This document shows, piece by piece, positions 1 to 11,000 of a DNA stretch of 64,000 nucleotides. Made by a program: the position numbers and the translations under genes. The first letter of the stretch is position 1; each line of letters opens with the position of its first letter. The notes below the pieces were generated by a model. The model was not told the DNA's origin. It saw nothing but the letters and a program-made list of their open reading frames with translations, and did not search any database. Origin of the DNA: Aphis gossypii (Eukaryota; Arthropoda; Insecta; Hemiptera; Aphididae); NCBI RefSeq assembly GCF_020184175.1, contig NC_065531.1, forward strand, positions 37,035,213 to 37,099,212. Direction: 5' to 3'.

Positions 1-1800
1 ATGTTTTTGCTTTTGAAACATTTTACTACCTATTTTTAGTTTCGCAATATTTAACTTAAATGTCTTAAGCATATTATGTCTAACGTTCGATGAAATATAA
101 TAATGCATTATACACTATTTATATATAATGTAGAAAATACAATTTATGTTTATATTAATTATAAAGTTATGTTGTTTTGAACAATGTATGAATTCAGCAA
201 CTTTATACTGCCGCTAGTTAAAAGTTACATCGCCTGTCGATGAAAACCCGTGTTTCAGTCGATTAACTGGAAAATTTAATTGAAAATTGTTTTCATATTT
301 TATGAAAATAATTACAGCTCCACCGGGCAGCAAATATAATGTTCACAAACTGAATAATACTCTTCGTCTAACACGATGATTACCGCACCGTATGTTGAGT
401 TTATTATTATACTTCAATATCGTAGTGTTTTATTACAAACATTTAATGAAATGTTTTATGCTACCTACATATCATTACAAGCATAAAGTTTTATTTATTA
501 TTTGAAGCCAATTGTTTATGGTTTTTTTTTTCAATTCAGTTAATCATCGAAGCGTATCATTAATCCATTCGGTTCGAAAATTATTGTTTTACATATTTTA
601 TATTAAGTTGAATTATTTATCCGAAGTTTTATTGCGGTCAAAATGAGTTAATTGTACATGATATTATGGTCGATTTAGTAGGGCTATTATTATCTTAAAT
701 GCAATTGAGTAACGTAGGTTGAACATTGTTTCATCCAATTTCTCACTAGCACAAACTCCAAGTACCAATATTTCTTTCACTTGGTTTCACAAAAGTTTAA
801 CGATCATTACAAAAAGTTTGATATTTTGTTCAATATTTTTTTTAATTTTTAAATTAAATTTTTGTATTAAAATTTAATCAAATTATTACAAATAATACAA
901 GGTTAGATTAAAAAAGCATTTTCATAATTTTTCTAAACAACTTAAAAAAAAAAAAAAAATGAAACAACAAATTTTGTAGATTTATAACACAGTTTATAAG
1001 TATGCATTAAAACCAATTTTAGAGTTTTATTATCTATCGTCCTTATAATAATTAATAAAGAAACTAAATAATAATCTGAATAATCTAAAATAATAATTTG
1101 ACAGTGATTCACTAAACATACTAAGCATGATCACCATCTCCATTTTTCTTCTACTAATAAATTTATATGATATCTGATTTTTGTAATTTTTTCAATAAAA
1201 ACTTAATGTAAAGACATATTTTCAAATTCTTATTTTTTTTTTATATATATTATCACGAAAGGAATATATTGTGGCCACACAAACTTATATTTTTCAAATG
1301 AGATAATTTTTTTACACTGTGAATTATTTAGTGCATACGTTTTTTGAAATTTTAATATACGTAATTTAAAATTCAAACGAGTAGTTTCTCAATTATTAAA
1401 AATTTTATACCTCAAATAATAGTTTATAAAAACGGTTTTAAAAAAAAAAAAGTTTTCATATAAAAAAAAAAAAAATGAAGTTTGTGTTTCTACAAGACAT
1501 TTGTTAAGTAGTATAATAACATTTTAAGAATTTTAAAAGATATTCTTCTTTAAGTTTACTAAATTTAAAGATTGTAAAAATCAGATTTTTAAATAATTGT
1601 ATTATTAGGAGTGAACACTATATTATTCTGTATACTATATGGTAAACAATTATTAATTTCTCCAGGGAAGTAATACCTGTATGTATTTTGTATATAAATT
1701 TGCAACACCATTGATTAGGCTACGGGCATGCCAATGAGTATTATTATCCGTCCCGTTCTATGTGCTTTTAAACTGTCTAAAATATTAAGGGCTGTGACCG
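1..1800. other. AT-rich non-coding stretch
   Basis: No open frame, RNA gene or structured repeat could be supported here. The sequence is A/T homopolymers and short AT words. The longest homopolymer is 16 A at 944-959, with shorter A runs near 1440-1475. It could be intron or intergenic sequence. Confidence 0.6.
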
Positions 1801-2318
1801 TGATAGACCACAAAGGATTTCGGTCACTGTTGATTCGTTGTTGTGCACGAGAAGAATGCGAATTTTAATCACGCGTTCCACAGAGATCCAAATACTTCAC
1901 TGCAGTGGAACGGTGCATATAATTCACTAGGCAGTGATAATGAGATGGGACGGTGGTATGCGTTATTATATTATTATATGCACATATGTTTAAATAATAT
2001 ACCTATATATATATACACATATATTTTATGTAAACGTCCTTCGGTACAGGTTGTAGATATTATAGTGCCCGTGCAAAAGCCCACAGCGTCCTGGGTTTGT
2101 GTGGGTAGATGGGTGGAGTGAAGTACTATATAATACTGTTACGACTTGCGGGTAGCCCAGAAGACAAATGGGCGAGTTTCGTAGACTCGTTATACCACTG
2201 TGGGCAAATGGAGGTTTTAGATGGATGCTGTGGTAGGGGGTGGGTGGGAGAAAGGGTTCATGTATGGAATCGTGAGGGATCCCGGATGGACAAGAATGCT
2301 GGATGGAGTAGAGAGAGG

Positions 2319-2319
<1 letters not shown>

Positions 2320-2349
<30 letters not shown>
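2320..2349. repeat. (TAT)n trinucleotide microsatellite
   Basis: About ten uninterrupted TAT/ATT units, followed a few bases later by CGT/CGTTGT triplets (about 2356-2376). It generates poly-Leu and poly-Tyr frames on + and poly-Ile on -, none of which is likely to be a protein. Confidence 0.9.
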
Positions 2350-2602
2350 GATTATTCGTCGTCGTTGTCGTCGTCGCAACAACGCATACCTTGGCGGCTG
2401 CAGTTTAGATTCACCAACCCTCCCCACCGACGCCGCGAATTTGTTATACAGTTGCTAATGACGTTTCGGTAGTAGGAATTCTCCGGCATGAACAAAATTA
2501 ATCATCCCCACAGCTGACGGGCAGAGTGGACGTATATTATACGCGGGGACGTGGTAGAAGTTTTCGCCAGTTGAAGAGACCGATCGCAGTAGCAAAAGCT
2601 TT

Positions 2603-2630
2603 AGCAGCAGCGGCGGCGGCGGCAGCGGCA
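2603..2630. repeat. AGC/GGC triplet run
   Basis: Imperfect GCN-type triplets (AGCAGCAGC then GGC units) lie just upstream of the initiator-like TCAGT at 2634. This is the strongest GC cluster in the first 25 kb. Confidence 0.8.
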
Positions 2631-2740
2631 TCGTCAGTATCAACAGAAGTATCTTAGTTTCGTCTACGAGCAGGTCGCTTGAGTATTGTAATATATTATT
2701 GCCACTCTCCTCACCACAACACCATCGGATGTGAAAAGTC

Positions 2741-2763
2741 TGTGTGTGTGTGTGTGTGTGTGT
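2741..2763. repeat. (TG)n dinucleotide microsatellite
   Basis: Eleven and a half perfect TG units. Confidence 0.95.
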
Positions 2764-2873
2764 TTATGATAACATATAGATACGATTCATCTTACATCAC
2801 AACTGTAATATTGTTATCTGAACGCTTAGGTCGGGTTAGGTACGATAACTATATTAACGGACTCGGTGGCCCG

Positions 2874-2969
2874 ATGTTTATGAGTTTAAAGCGAAATAAG
2901 TCCGTTGGTGGAAGTCCGTCGAAAATCGCAGTCGATTACGGGTTCCTGCAGACCACGTATTTCTCGTAG
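2874..2969 (+). CDS. Short coding-like frame, possible first coding exon
   Basis: I do not recognise this protein. From the ATG at 2874 (a second in-frame ATG is at 2880) the frame runs 31 residues to a TAG. It is basic and Ser-rich (MSLKRNKSVGGSPSKIAV and onward), with balanced codons (AAG, GTC, CTG, ACC) unlike the AT-biased surroundings. It lies about 240 bp downstream of the initiator-like TCAGT in the same GC island. No strong GT donor interrupts it before the stop; the best GT candidates (near 2956 and 2965) are weak. It may therefore be an upstream ORF, a conserved 5' UTR, or chance. I prefer the ATG at 2874 or 2880 over the upstream TTG. Confidence 0.18.
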   Translation: MFMSLKRNKSVGGSPSKIAVDYGFLQTTYFS

Positions 2970-3000
2970 ACACCGTCCCACCGATGCCGGATAACGACTA

Positions 3001-5450
3001 CATTATAATAATATACGCACATTTGTACTACACAGACGAAATCACGAAACGTGTTTGTTTGTTTTTTTTCGGTCTGCCCGCGTAATCTGCATAATCCCGG
3101 GTTTTTGTAAAACGTAAAAACATACGTTTTTGTAACTTTGTATTTTTTTTTCTCTATATTATATTATACAAGGCTTAGACCCGCGCGATTACGTTTCCCC
3201 CTTTATTTTTATAATTTATACTGTAACAAATATGCTCAGATAACGTGAGGATTATTTTTCGAGTTTTTTAAAGTCCTAGAAACTATCGGCTCGTAACAAT
3301 GGACAGCGGAGAGAAAAAAATCGCAGTAACCGTCAACCGTATAAATGCATTGCGGAGATAACGGTTGGTAATAATCAAGAATTATTATTATCCTATACCT
3401 ACATAATATACCATAATATTACTGTATTGGGTTTTAAAATTGTCTTCTACTATTTTTAACAGGTTTAATAATACTGTTTTGTGCGATCTCCACTAAAGTG
3501 CACGACCCTATTGGTTTTTGTTATTTGAATTATTTCTACATAAAATATCGAAAGTCCAGCACTCGCATTGTTTACGATCTACTGATGTAAAATCCAATGC
3601 CGGTGACGATTATTCCAAAGAAATGATAATTATAGTCTAGTCGAGCATTACGCTACCTGTTAATAATATAAAAAAAATAATAGAAACAAATTAAATTAAC
3701 CGTTCAAAACTGCATAGAATTTAACTAGCTGATGAAATTACCATACAAAAACAGTATAACTAAGTTATTTCCGTTGTCTTCAAATACTCGATTCAATTAT
3801 ACCCTTTGTTTTGTTTCTAATTTAATGAGAAAATAAATGTATGTATAATACGGAGAAACTGTCTTCGAGTCTTCCATAAATAATTATTATGCAATTACGC
3901 GGAATTGCTTATATTGAAAATTACGCCTGCATGATGTACCTACAGACTAAAAATAATATAGGTACCTACGTGTTACGCACTTATTATGTAGTATGACTAC
4001 GTTACATACCTATGTACTTTGTAAACAAAATGTATATTTGTACATTATACTGAGTGTAGTGAAAATGGCTTTACTGTTCAACGTTTGCAATGCTTTTACA
4101 TAGTAGGTACATTTACATACAAAATGCAATGTGCATATTGTATAACAACAGTGAGTAAGTTAGGTATGCCGGTATAGTGTATCACCGAAAATTCGATTTA
4201 GCGAACCGAATCTGGCTCATCGAGTCGTCGGTCATATTATTAATATATATCAATATCGAGTATTCGAGACAAAGTCCGAAAAATATTATTGTAGACACCG
4301 TTGACATTAAATTAAATGTTGTTGATGAAATTAGTAAACTAGTAAAAATCTATTGAAATTACATCTGAATTTATTCTGATTCACTATACTATGTAGTTAT
4401 TATAGTTAGTTACAGTATGTAGGTACTTGATATCAATTCGTCTGTGCTCGTATTACAACAAAATGTAATATTATATAAACCTAATATATATTATATTGAT
4501 CGTTTTCTACGAATTACTCCACTTAAAAACGAGCATTTAATCTTTTTTTTTTAAATGTTTGTTTGGGTTGTTAAGTCTTATAAACCATATAACTGAAATC
4601 ATATTATGCGTATGATGGTGGTACACGACACCTGCTGTCAACGTTGACCAGATTAGAGATTTTGAATGTAGTTTTCGACAAGCTTATTCTACGAATAACA
4701 CAAGGTATTACGTTATATACTGATATATAACTAAATATAATATTACAATATATTTTTCGTCATTAAAAATTGTGCAAAAAGATGAAAAATCTGTATATAA
4801 CAAAAATAAACTGCAAAAGAATAGTAGTGTATTTTAGTAGAAGATTAAAAAAAAAAAAAATCGTTATTTATGTTTATAATTATATGCATACACTTCAATG
4901 TTATTACGATAAAAAACAACAACAACAACAAAAAAAAAAAACACTAATTTGAACAATTTTTCACGCCAAGTACTGTTTTCCATTATTATTTATTGTAGAT
5001 CGTAATTATCGTACAAGTATACCTATATTTAATACTATTGAGTTAGAAGAAAAAAATAGAAGAAATATGCAAAAGTTTCTATACCTGGAGATTTAAATTT
5101 CTTATCGATTAGTCTATAATATATATTAATTTGAAGAGATGAGTTAAAATATTTCTAGAAAAGGAATGATTCTCCGCCCTCCAACCATAACTCACTTCAA
5201 TTTTATATTATCTACGTTTTATCATATTCAACGCTTTCGGTAGTTTATTTTTATCTGTATATTATATCATTGTCAATCCTGCAAAAAAAAACTCTTTTGT
5301 GTATAATATTATACTCTATACAATCACGTGAGTTTTCGCAGATTTTTACATACTCAAAGCACACTGTGTAAAACGTGACACGGACCGTTTCTTGGAAAAT
5401 ATATGATTGTTTCAAAACTGTATTGCATTTCGACGCTGGTGCGGCACTGT
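3001..5450. other. AT-rich non-coding stretch
   Basis: Nothing here supports a gene. It contains A14 at 4847-4860, a short CAA run near 4917-4930, and the palindromic word TAGGTACCTA near 3959. The small frame at 4770-4952 is a low-complexity Lys/Gln translation of these runs. Confidence 0.55.
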
Positions 5451-5459
5451 ATACGCTGT

Positions 5460-6290
5460 TTAACTGAAACACGCCCCTCTCCGTCGTTGTACTCAGTCCC
5501 GAGCGAATTATATATATATATATATTATATGTACAATATATTATAAATGTACAAAGTTTTTTTTTTCGGAAATTGTTTCTTTAATTTATTTTTATATTAT
5601 TTAAATTTTGTGCCAGAGGGAGGACGTGCGAACGATCGTAAAGTGCACAATACACGAGATGGCGAGCGAAGTTTAATATATTATAATATCATTAACGATT
5701 TAAGACCTGCGTTGCGATAACGATAATGATTTTGAAAACTTTATTTTTTTTTTCCTATAACGATATTATTACGCTAAGACACTATATATAAGAAACGCTC
5801 GTTCTCAACACTAAAACACGGTCGAAATACCCGTAGTTTATGGAGTGAAAATAATCTACGCACAACACAAAAGCATCGCTTGGATATAATAAATCGTCGG
5901 CCAATGATATAATAATATCATTATAATGGTTTTTCAAAGTTCGAACACACTCGCGTCCAAGTGTGCGGCTCCGAGTCTTAACGATATCGGTAGCCCCCAA
6001 ACGAATATAACATTATTATTTTATAAAAGCGTAATAATTATTCCGTATATGCCGTGATTATATTATTGTTTGCGTGCAATAGTACTTCGGCAAGTCCATT
6101 CACGAGACGGTAGTCGTATAAACAAGGCGATCACTTCTGCTCCAGCAAGTCTTATTGAAAGTGTACAGTTTTACCTACCTACTTCAGTATTAAGTAGTGT
6201 ACAAACGACGCGCCTCGATCGTCAAGTCCTATGCAATTCGTTCACGATGATGGTTTTCATTTTTAATTTTTTTTGTATCAAACCGATATA
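5460..6290. other. Moderately GC-rich island, no gene identified
   Basis: G+C rises relative to its flanks (for example 5460-5510, 5615-5670, 5940-6000, 6090-6240). An initiator-like TCAGTC lies at about 5494 and TCAGTA at about 6184. Small open frames exist on both strands. The minus frames at 5251-5472 and 5782-6000 have no ATG start and no convincing splice acceptor. It may be regulatory, but I cannot show this. Confidence 0.25.
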
Positions 6291-7549
6291 ATTTAATATA
6301 CTTGACCCACAATGACGTACACATCACAGCATCATAATATTATACATCATGTGATTTTACATGGGCGTGCTAAGAGTCTTCCAAAAATAAATCACAAAAA
6401 AGATTATCAAAGACTCGTTTTATTTATTTTTTATACGTATTATTGCTTATTATTTTAAAGTCATAAACGCACTAAAATAATAAATTACGTCCTCCTATAC
6501 TCCGATGTAATATTACATTATTATACTCAAACTCAACACAATTACATTTGCGCGCGCACACACTTTAATTGCATTAGTTTGAATGCATTAGGTATTCCTA
6601 TATGTAACGTCTTGAAATTGTTCTTTGTATACATACGCCCATATTGCACACTCTCACACGTCATATTATATATTCACATTATACATATTGCATATTATAC
6701 TATTATCATAAAGTGTTGTTACGTGACATCCTAACCTATCTATCCTGAATTTAATATTTATGTGAACCTATAATATTAGTTTATACAATTATTACACGTT
6801 AATATCATATTTTTTTTATTATACAAATAACACAGCATAATCTATCAGAATTTTACGTCTAACTTAATGTTACTTTTTTTTTTTTTTTTTTTTTAAGTCT
6901 TTAAACAGTTAAAATTCTCAGTCTTAAAGAACCGTGTTTTTCTCGAGGTTTGAATATACATGTCATGTTTTAATTTGTAATAAACAATAACTAATGGAGT
7001 TAATAATTTATAAGCATTTGAAATATAGGTGAGAAATGAAGCAAAAATTGTTGCGTGACAATCTATTATAAATTTTTACAAGTTGCAGTACCATATTTTT
7101 CTTCTCCATCAACAAAATGTTTTAGATTATGTAGGTTTACGATATTATATATTTTAAATAATGAACACACATTGAAACTTAAATGGTTTTCACAAAGAAA
7201 TGCATAAAAAAATAGGCAAAGACGCGTATAGTTTGACACGCAACGCACTCATTTTTTTTTTTTTTTATATATTGTGGAAATTGAGTCGTGCCATAATAGG
7301 ACGTAGAACTACTTAAAATCCAATGCAGCCACAACGGTGGTAAGTTGTTTATTGTCGGTAGTAAAGTTTTTTTATTGTATTTTTTCTTTTTATTATCAAA
7401 GTATCTTGGTCGACCACAAAGAGAAAAAAAACATCTCTCCATGTCGGTATTGTTTCTCGGTTGTTCATTCTTTTGCAAAGGAAGTTCACACGACGCATAT
7501 AAGTTTCTATATTATCCTAGGCCACAATTCAAAGACCCAAAAGGTAGTT
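6291..7549. other. AT-rich non-coding stretch with long T runs
   Basis: It contains T21 at 6874-6894 and T15 at 7252-7266, and an alternating GCGCGCGCACACAC tract near 6551 that could form Z-DNA. The overlapping frames at 7066-7594 on both strands are AT-rich, low complexity and mutually exclusive. Confidence 0.5.
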
Positions 7550-7634
7550 ATATTACGTTTGAGGATATTTCAAATTTCAATTACCTTTTACTGAAAAATG
7601 TTTTGTACGTCATAAACAATAAATTGATAGCTCC
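7550..7634 (+). repeat. Diverged direct repeat, copy 1
   Basis: This pairs with 7913-8000. Shared blocks in the same order are TATTAYGYTTGAGGATATT, AAT..CAATTA, AAAAAYGTTT, ACGTCAT and AACAATAAAT. I estimate 70-80% identity with a few small indels, from reading the alignment by eye. The two copies sit on either side of the (ATGT)n array. Confidence 0.6.
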
Positions 7635-7769
7635 ACGGATGCGAAACATCTATATGATCTTGTGCTATCAATTTTATTATTATTATTGTCATTGTTTAGT
7701 TAACAGTATTCTCCAAAACAACATTTTATGATTTTTTTTTTTTTTATTCTATAGTAATGTACGTACGTA

Positions 7770-7892
7770 TGCATGTATGTATGTATGTATGTATGTATGT
7801 ATGTATGTATGTATGTATGTATGTATGTATGTATGTATGTATGTATGTATGTATGTATGTATGTATGTATGAATGTATGTATGTATGTGTGT
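7770..7892. repeat. (ATGT)n tetranucleotide microsatellite
   Basis: About 30 ATGT units with a single interruption at 7871-7872 and a GTGTGT end. Twelve bases per four codons produce the open frames MYVC on + and YIHT on -. These are translation artefacts, not proteins. Confidence 0.97.
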
Positions 7893-7912
7893 GTTTTGTT
7901 CATGTATATGGT

Positions 7913-8000
7913 ATTATGCTTGAGGATATTCCGAATCACAATTATCATTATACGGGAAAAACGTTTACGTCATGATTCACGAACAATAAATGTTATTAGT
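7913..8000 (+). repeat. Diverged direct repeat, copy 2
   Basis: Partner of 7550-7634, in the same orientation, beginning about 20 bp after the ATGT array ends. It differs by substitutions, a 2-bp deletion before ACGTCAT and about 6 bp inserted after it. Confidence 0.6.
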
Positions 8001-11000
8001 TCTATTGATTGGGAGTACAAAAATCCTCTTTAACTATTTGTACAGAATCGTATAGCATTAGTACCATGGTTTATTAACCGAATGTATATATATATTTTTA
8101 CAAATAATATGGTTATACTAACCTATTTAGTATTTATATTACCTATACTATTATGTTAATAAAATACAATATTAAGTAATATTACTTTATACAAGTTTTA
8201 AGCTAATAAAACCATAATAAATAAATAATTAAATTTAAAATGATTGATATATTTGTATTCATTATCGTTCTATATTTGTTTTTAAATATAAAAAAATGTA
8301 AATAGCATTTTTATTTACCTAATTAAAATATAATCGACTTAAATAATATAATATGATATGAATTAGGTTTATACTCCAAATATGTTTTAAATATAGTATG
8401 CACTTTATTTTTCAGTGTTAAATTTTAGTATAAAGGTATAAAAGTACATTTTATGTGTATTATAAAACTCTCAATAAACAATAATATGTTTTTCGTTTCT
8501 CACCATTTTTCTTAAAAAATAAAACAAAAAAATAATTAAACTCAATTGAAAACTGTAATATATTTATTATTTTCTATTCATGTGTATTTTTTTTTAAATA
8601 ATTTTTTCAATTATATTATTCATTTGAAATTTATTAAAAACGTTTGTTTTTTTTAAGAATTATGTTCACATTTAAAAAACATATTTATAGACTTAAATAG
8701 ATACAGTTTAATACCTATATATTTTATTTTATTACTTATTAATACCGATTAGTCAAATAACATTTTAGTTATAGATTAGTTTAGTATGTTATAGAGGTAA
8801 TTTTTTGGTTTTAAAATAATATATTATTATGTTTAAAAATGTTATTCAATTTTTTCAGTTATCTTTTTTGTAGACATAAATTAACTGTCTGCTATAGCTG
8901 GATATTTCTTTTGTCGCTTATTAGTTATTATATTATATCATAATATAGTACAAGCAATATAGGGAAAATATGACTATACAGCTAGCTGCTGGCAAAGTAT
9001 AATATCCTATTAAATTATAATTTTTCTCATACCTCGGTCGTATGACTCATACACTTTATATCTTTATAGTTTCCACATTCTTGCACATCACCACGACCCT
9101 AAAAGCTGAATTACAAATTACTTCTTTCATAGTCTGCAGACACACATCTGGCACTTTAACGTCTTTAATTATTTTACTAATCATCACATAGCCGTGGTCC
9201 CATATCATAATATTACATCTGCTAGTATGCAAATAGTATTGTAGAGTATAGTTCATGGGTGATTTTATATTGTCTTATGTATTGTTGTTCTCGGGTTTAT
9301 TTTTTTTTTTTCAATAATATTGTAGCGTACCTAATATCCGTTGCTTCGGTCGTGAATTCGAAATTATTATTTTAGTCAATTGAAATTTGAATATAATTTA
9401 TTCATTTAAATGACACAAGTTTAGTTTTATAAAATGCATATAAGTGCGAAGCGTGGAGATGAAGCGGACTCAATGGATTTGGTACATTACACTATGCTGT
9501 ACTGTGAGTTTCATATGTAGCGTTCTCCTTTATTTTATTTCGGATCTGACGTCCATAACTTCTTCACGACCTCTTTGTTGTAACCTTTTAAAGTTGTTTA
9601 AAGACATTATAATCATTCTATTTATGTACTTTCATATCATGATTTGTATTGTCAAATCCACGAATTTCCATTTATTGCGAAATATATTTATAATTGATTA
9701 CAACTCGACAGAACACTACAATATTAACAAAAAATACTCATGACTGTCGATAGATCGTATAAAACGGTATATAAATTTACCATTCGTTAAGTTAGCGGTT
9801 TTGTTACTAGTTTTTGAATAGGTTTCCACCTAGGAATTTTAGTAACTTACACGCCATGCCCTACTTAACCACAAGTATCAAAAGGAAAATATATCTAGCT
9901 GAAATCTCTTTAAACATAAAAAAAAAATTACCAGGCAATATATAAATGCCAGGCATATTACATACCTATATTAGTAATCTATACCATACCAGTTTTAATC
10001 CCGATTTTCATTCAACGTAGGTACAAACTTTATGTTGAAGTAATGTCTTTTAACGCTCCGATACGAGATTCATACCACATATTATATAGGCTGTTTAATT
10101 TTTGTTAAAAATGTACCTAAATTAAATTAAAGTCATTTAAAATAATTGTACTGTTTATGTCTTTAAAATGAAATGAATTGGTAAAAAAAGCTCCAAAGTT
10201 GTAATTATAGGTTATTTCATATAGAACCAGTGCGTATAACAATACACTGTCAATATTGTATAGTTAATCTGGACCTAGTTACATCCTGTCATGAATTGTA
10301 TTGCTATAGTTGTCAGGCGTATTCTTGTATCGTTATTAAATTTTAACTACTTCCTCTGTCCATTACCGCTTCTCTCGGATCATTAATCACGCGCATTTCG
10401 TGAAAAAATAGCACTTATAACATTTCTATCCTTTCACACCTTATCACTGATACCAATAAAATTTGCTTGTTATGTTATAAGAATAGACTGATATGGCATT
10501 TTGAATATCCAAAATTATTGATTATTAAATATGTAGTAACTTGGATAAAAAAAAGTTCTTTTTGTTATTTGATTACTTTAAATCACTGAAGAAACTCAAA
10601 ATAGTTTTATTCAAAGGCCATATAAAATATTAAAAGTACTTAACAGGCCAAAAAATTATTTAAACACATATTATGGTTTTTAATTTTATAGAAACATGAT
10701 AAGATAAATCTAATAATTAACACTAATAATTCTAATTTTTTTCAAAAAATAGTTATACAGTTTTATTGTATATATTTTGTCATAGAAAAAGTTCTGTTAC
10801 ATTAAGTAGTTGTGTTAATATTGCATACGTAGGTTGTGGGAAATATACCAAATGACATACAAATCAACTGAAGTCTCTTCTTGGTATTCAATTATAAGTC
10901 TATTAAATCATTCCACATTATAAATCAATCATTGCATCGTTCTTTGGGTATTTGATTTACATGTAAACACACATGCACATACATACATTATAAATGCAAA

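Larger units (their letters stand above)
2040..3000 (+). promoter_or_regulatory. GC-richer island, candidate promoter / first-exon region
   Basis: This block is clearly richer in G and C than its flanks and carries triplet runs typical of insect promoter or 5' UTR DNA: (TAT)n, then CGT triplets, then AGC/GGC triplets. An arthropod-type initiator core TCAGT lies at 2634-2638, directly after the GCN run. No TATA box sits 30 bp upstream of it and no clean DPE sits at +28. A short coding-like frame begins at 2874 downstream. The plus-strand orientation is inferred from the initiator and that frame. Open frames reported on both strands across the triplet runs are artefacts of triplet repetition. 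Confidence 0.35.

Noticed and set aside
2026..2472. Overlapping frames with poly-Ile, poly-Leu and poly-Tyr
   Set aside because: They are produced by the (TAT)n and CGT triplet repeats on both strands, with no homology or splice support.
5251..5472. Minus-strand 73-aa frame beginning at GTG
   Set aside because: Codon use is fairly coding-like, but there is no ATG, and the frame extends upstream through an AT microsatellite with no acceptor.
5782..6000. Minus-strand 72-aa frame beginning at TTG
   Set aside because: It contains no internal Met, has no polypyrimidine/AG acceptor upstream, and matches no family.
6874..6894. Long T/A homopolymers as retroposon tails
   Set aside because: Such runs occur throughout without adjacent target duplications or retroposed sequence.
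7700..8033. Open frames with repeated YIHT (-) and MYVC (+) peptides
   Set aside because: They are translations of the (ATGT)n microsatellite and exist in several frames at once.
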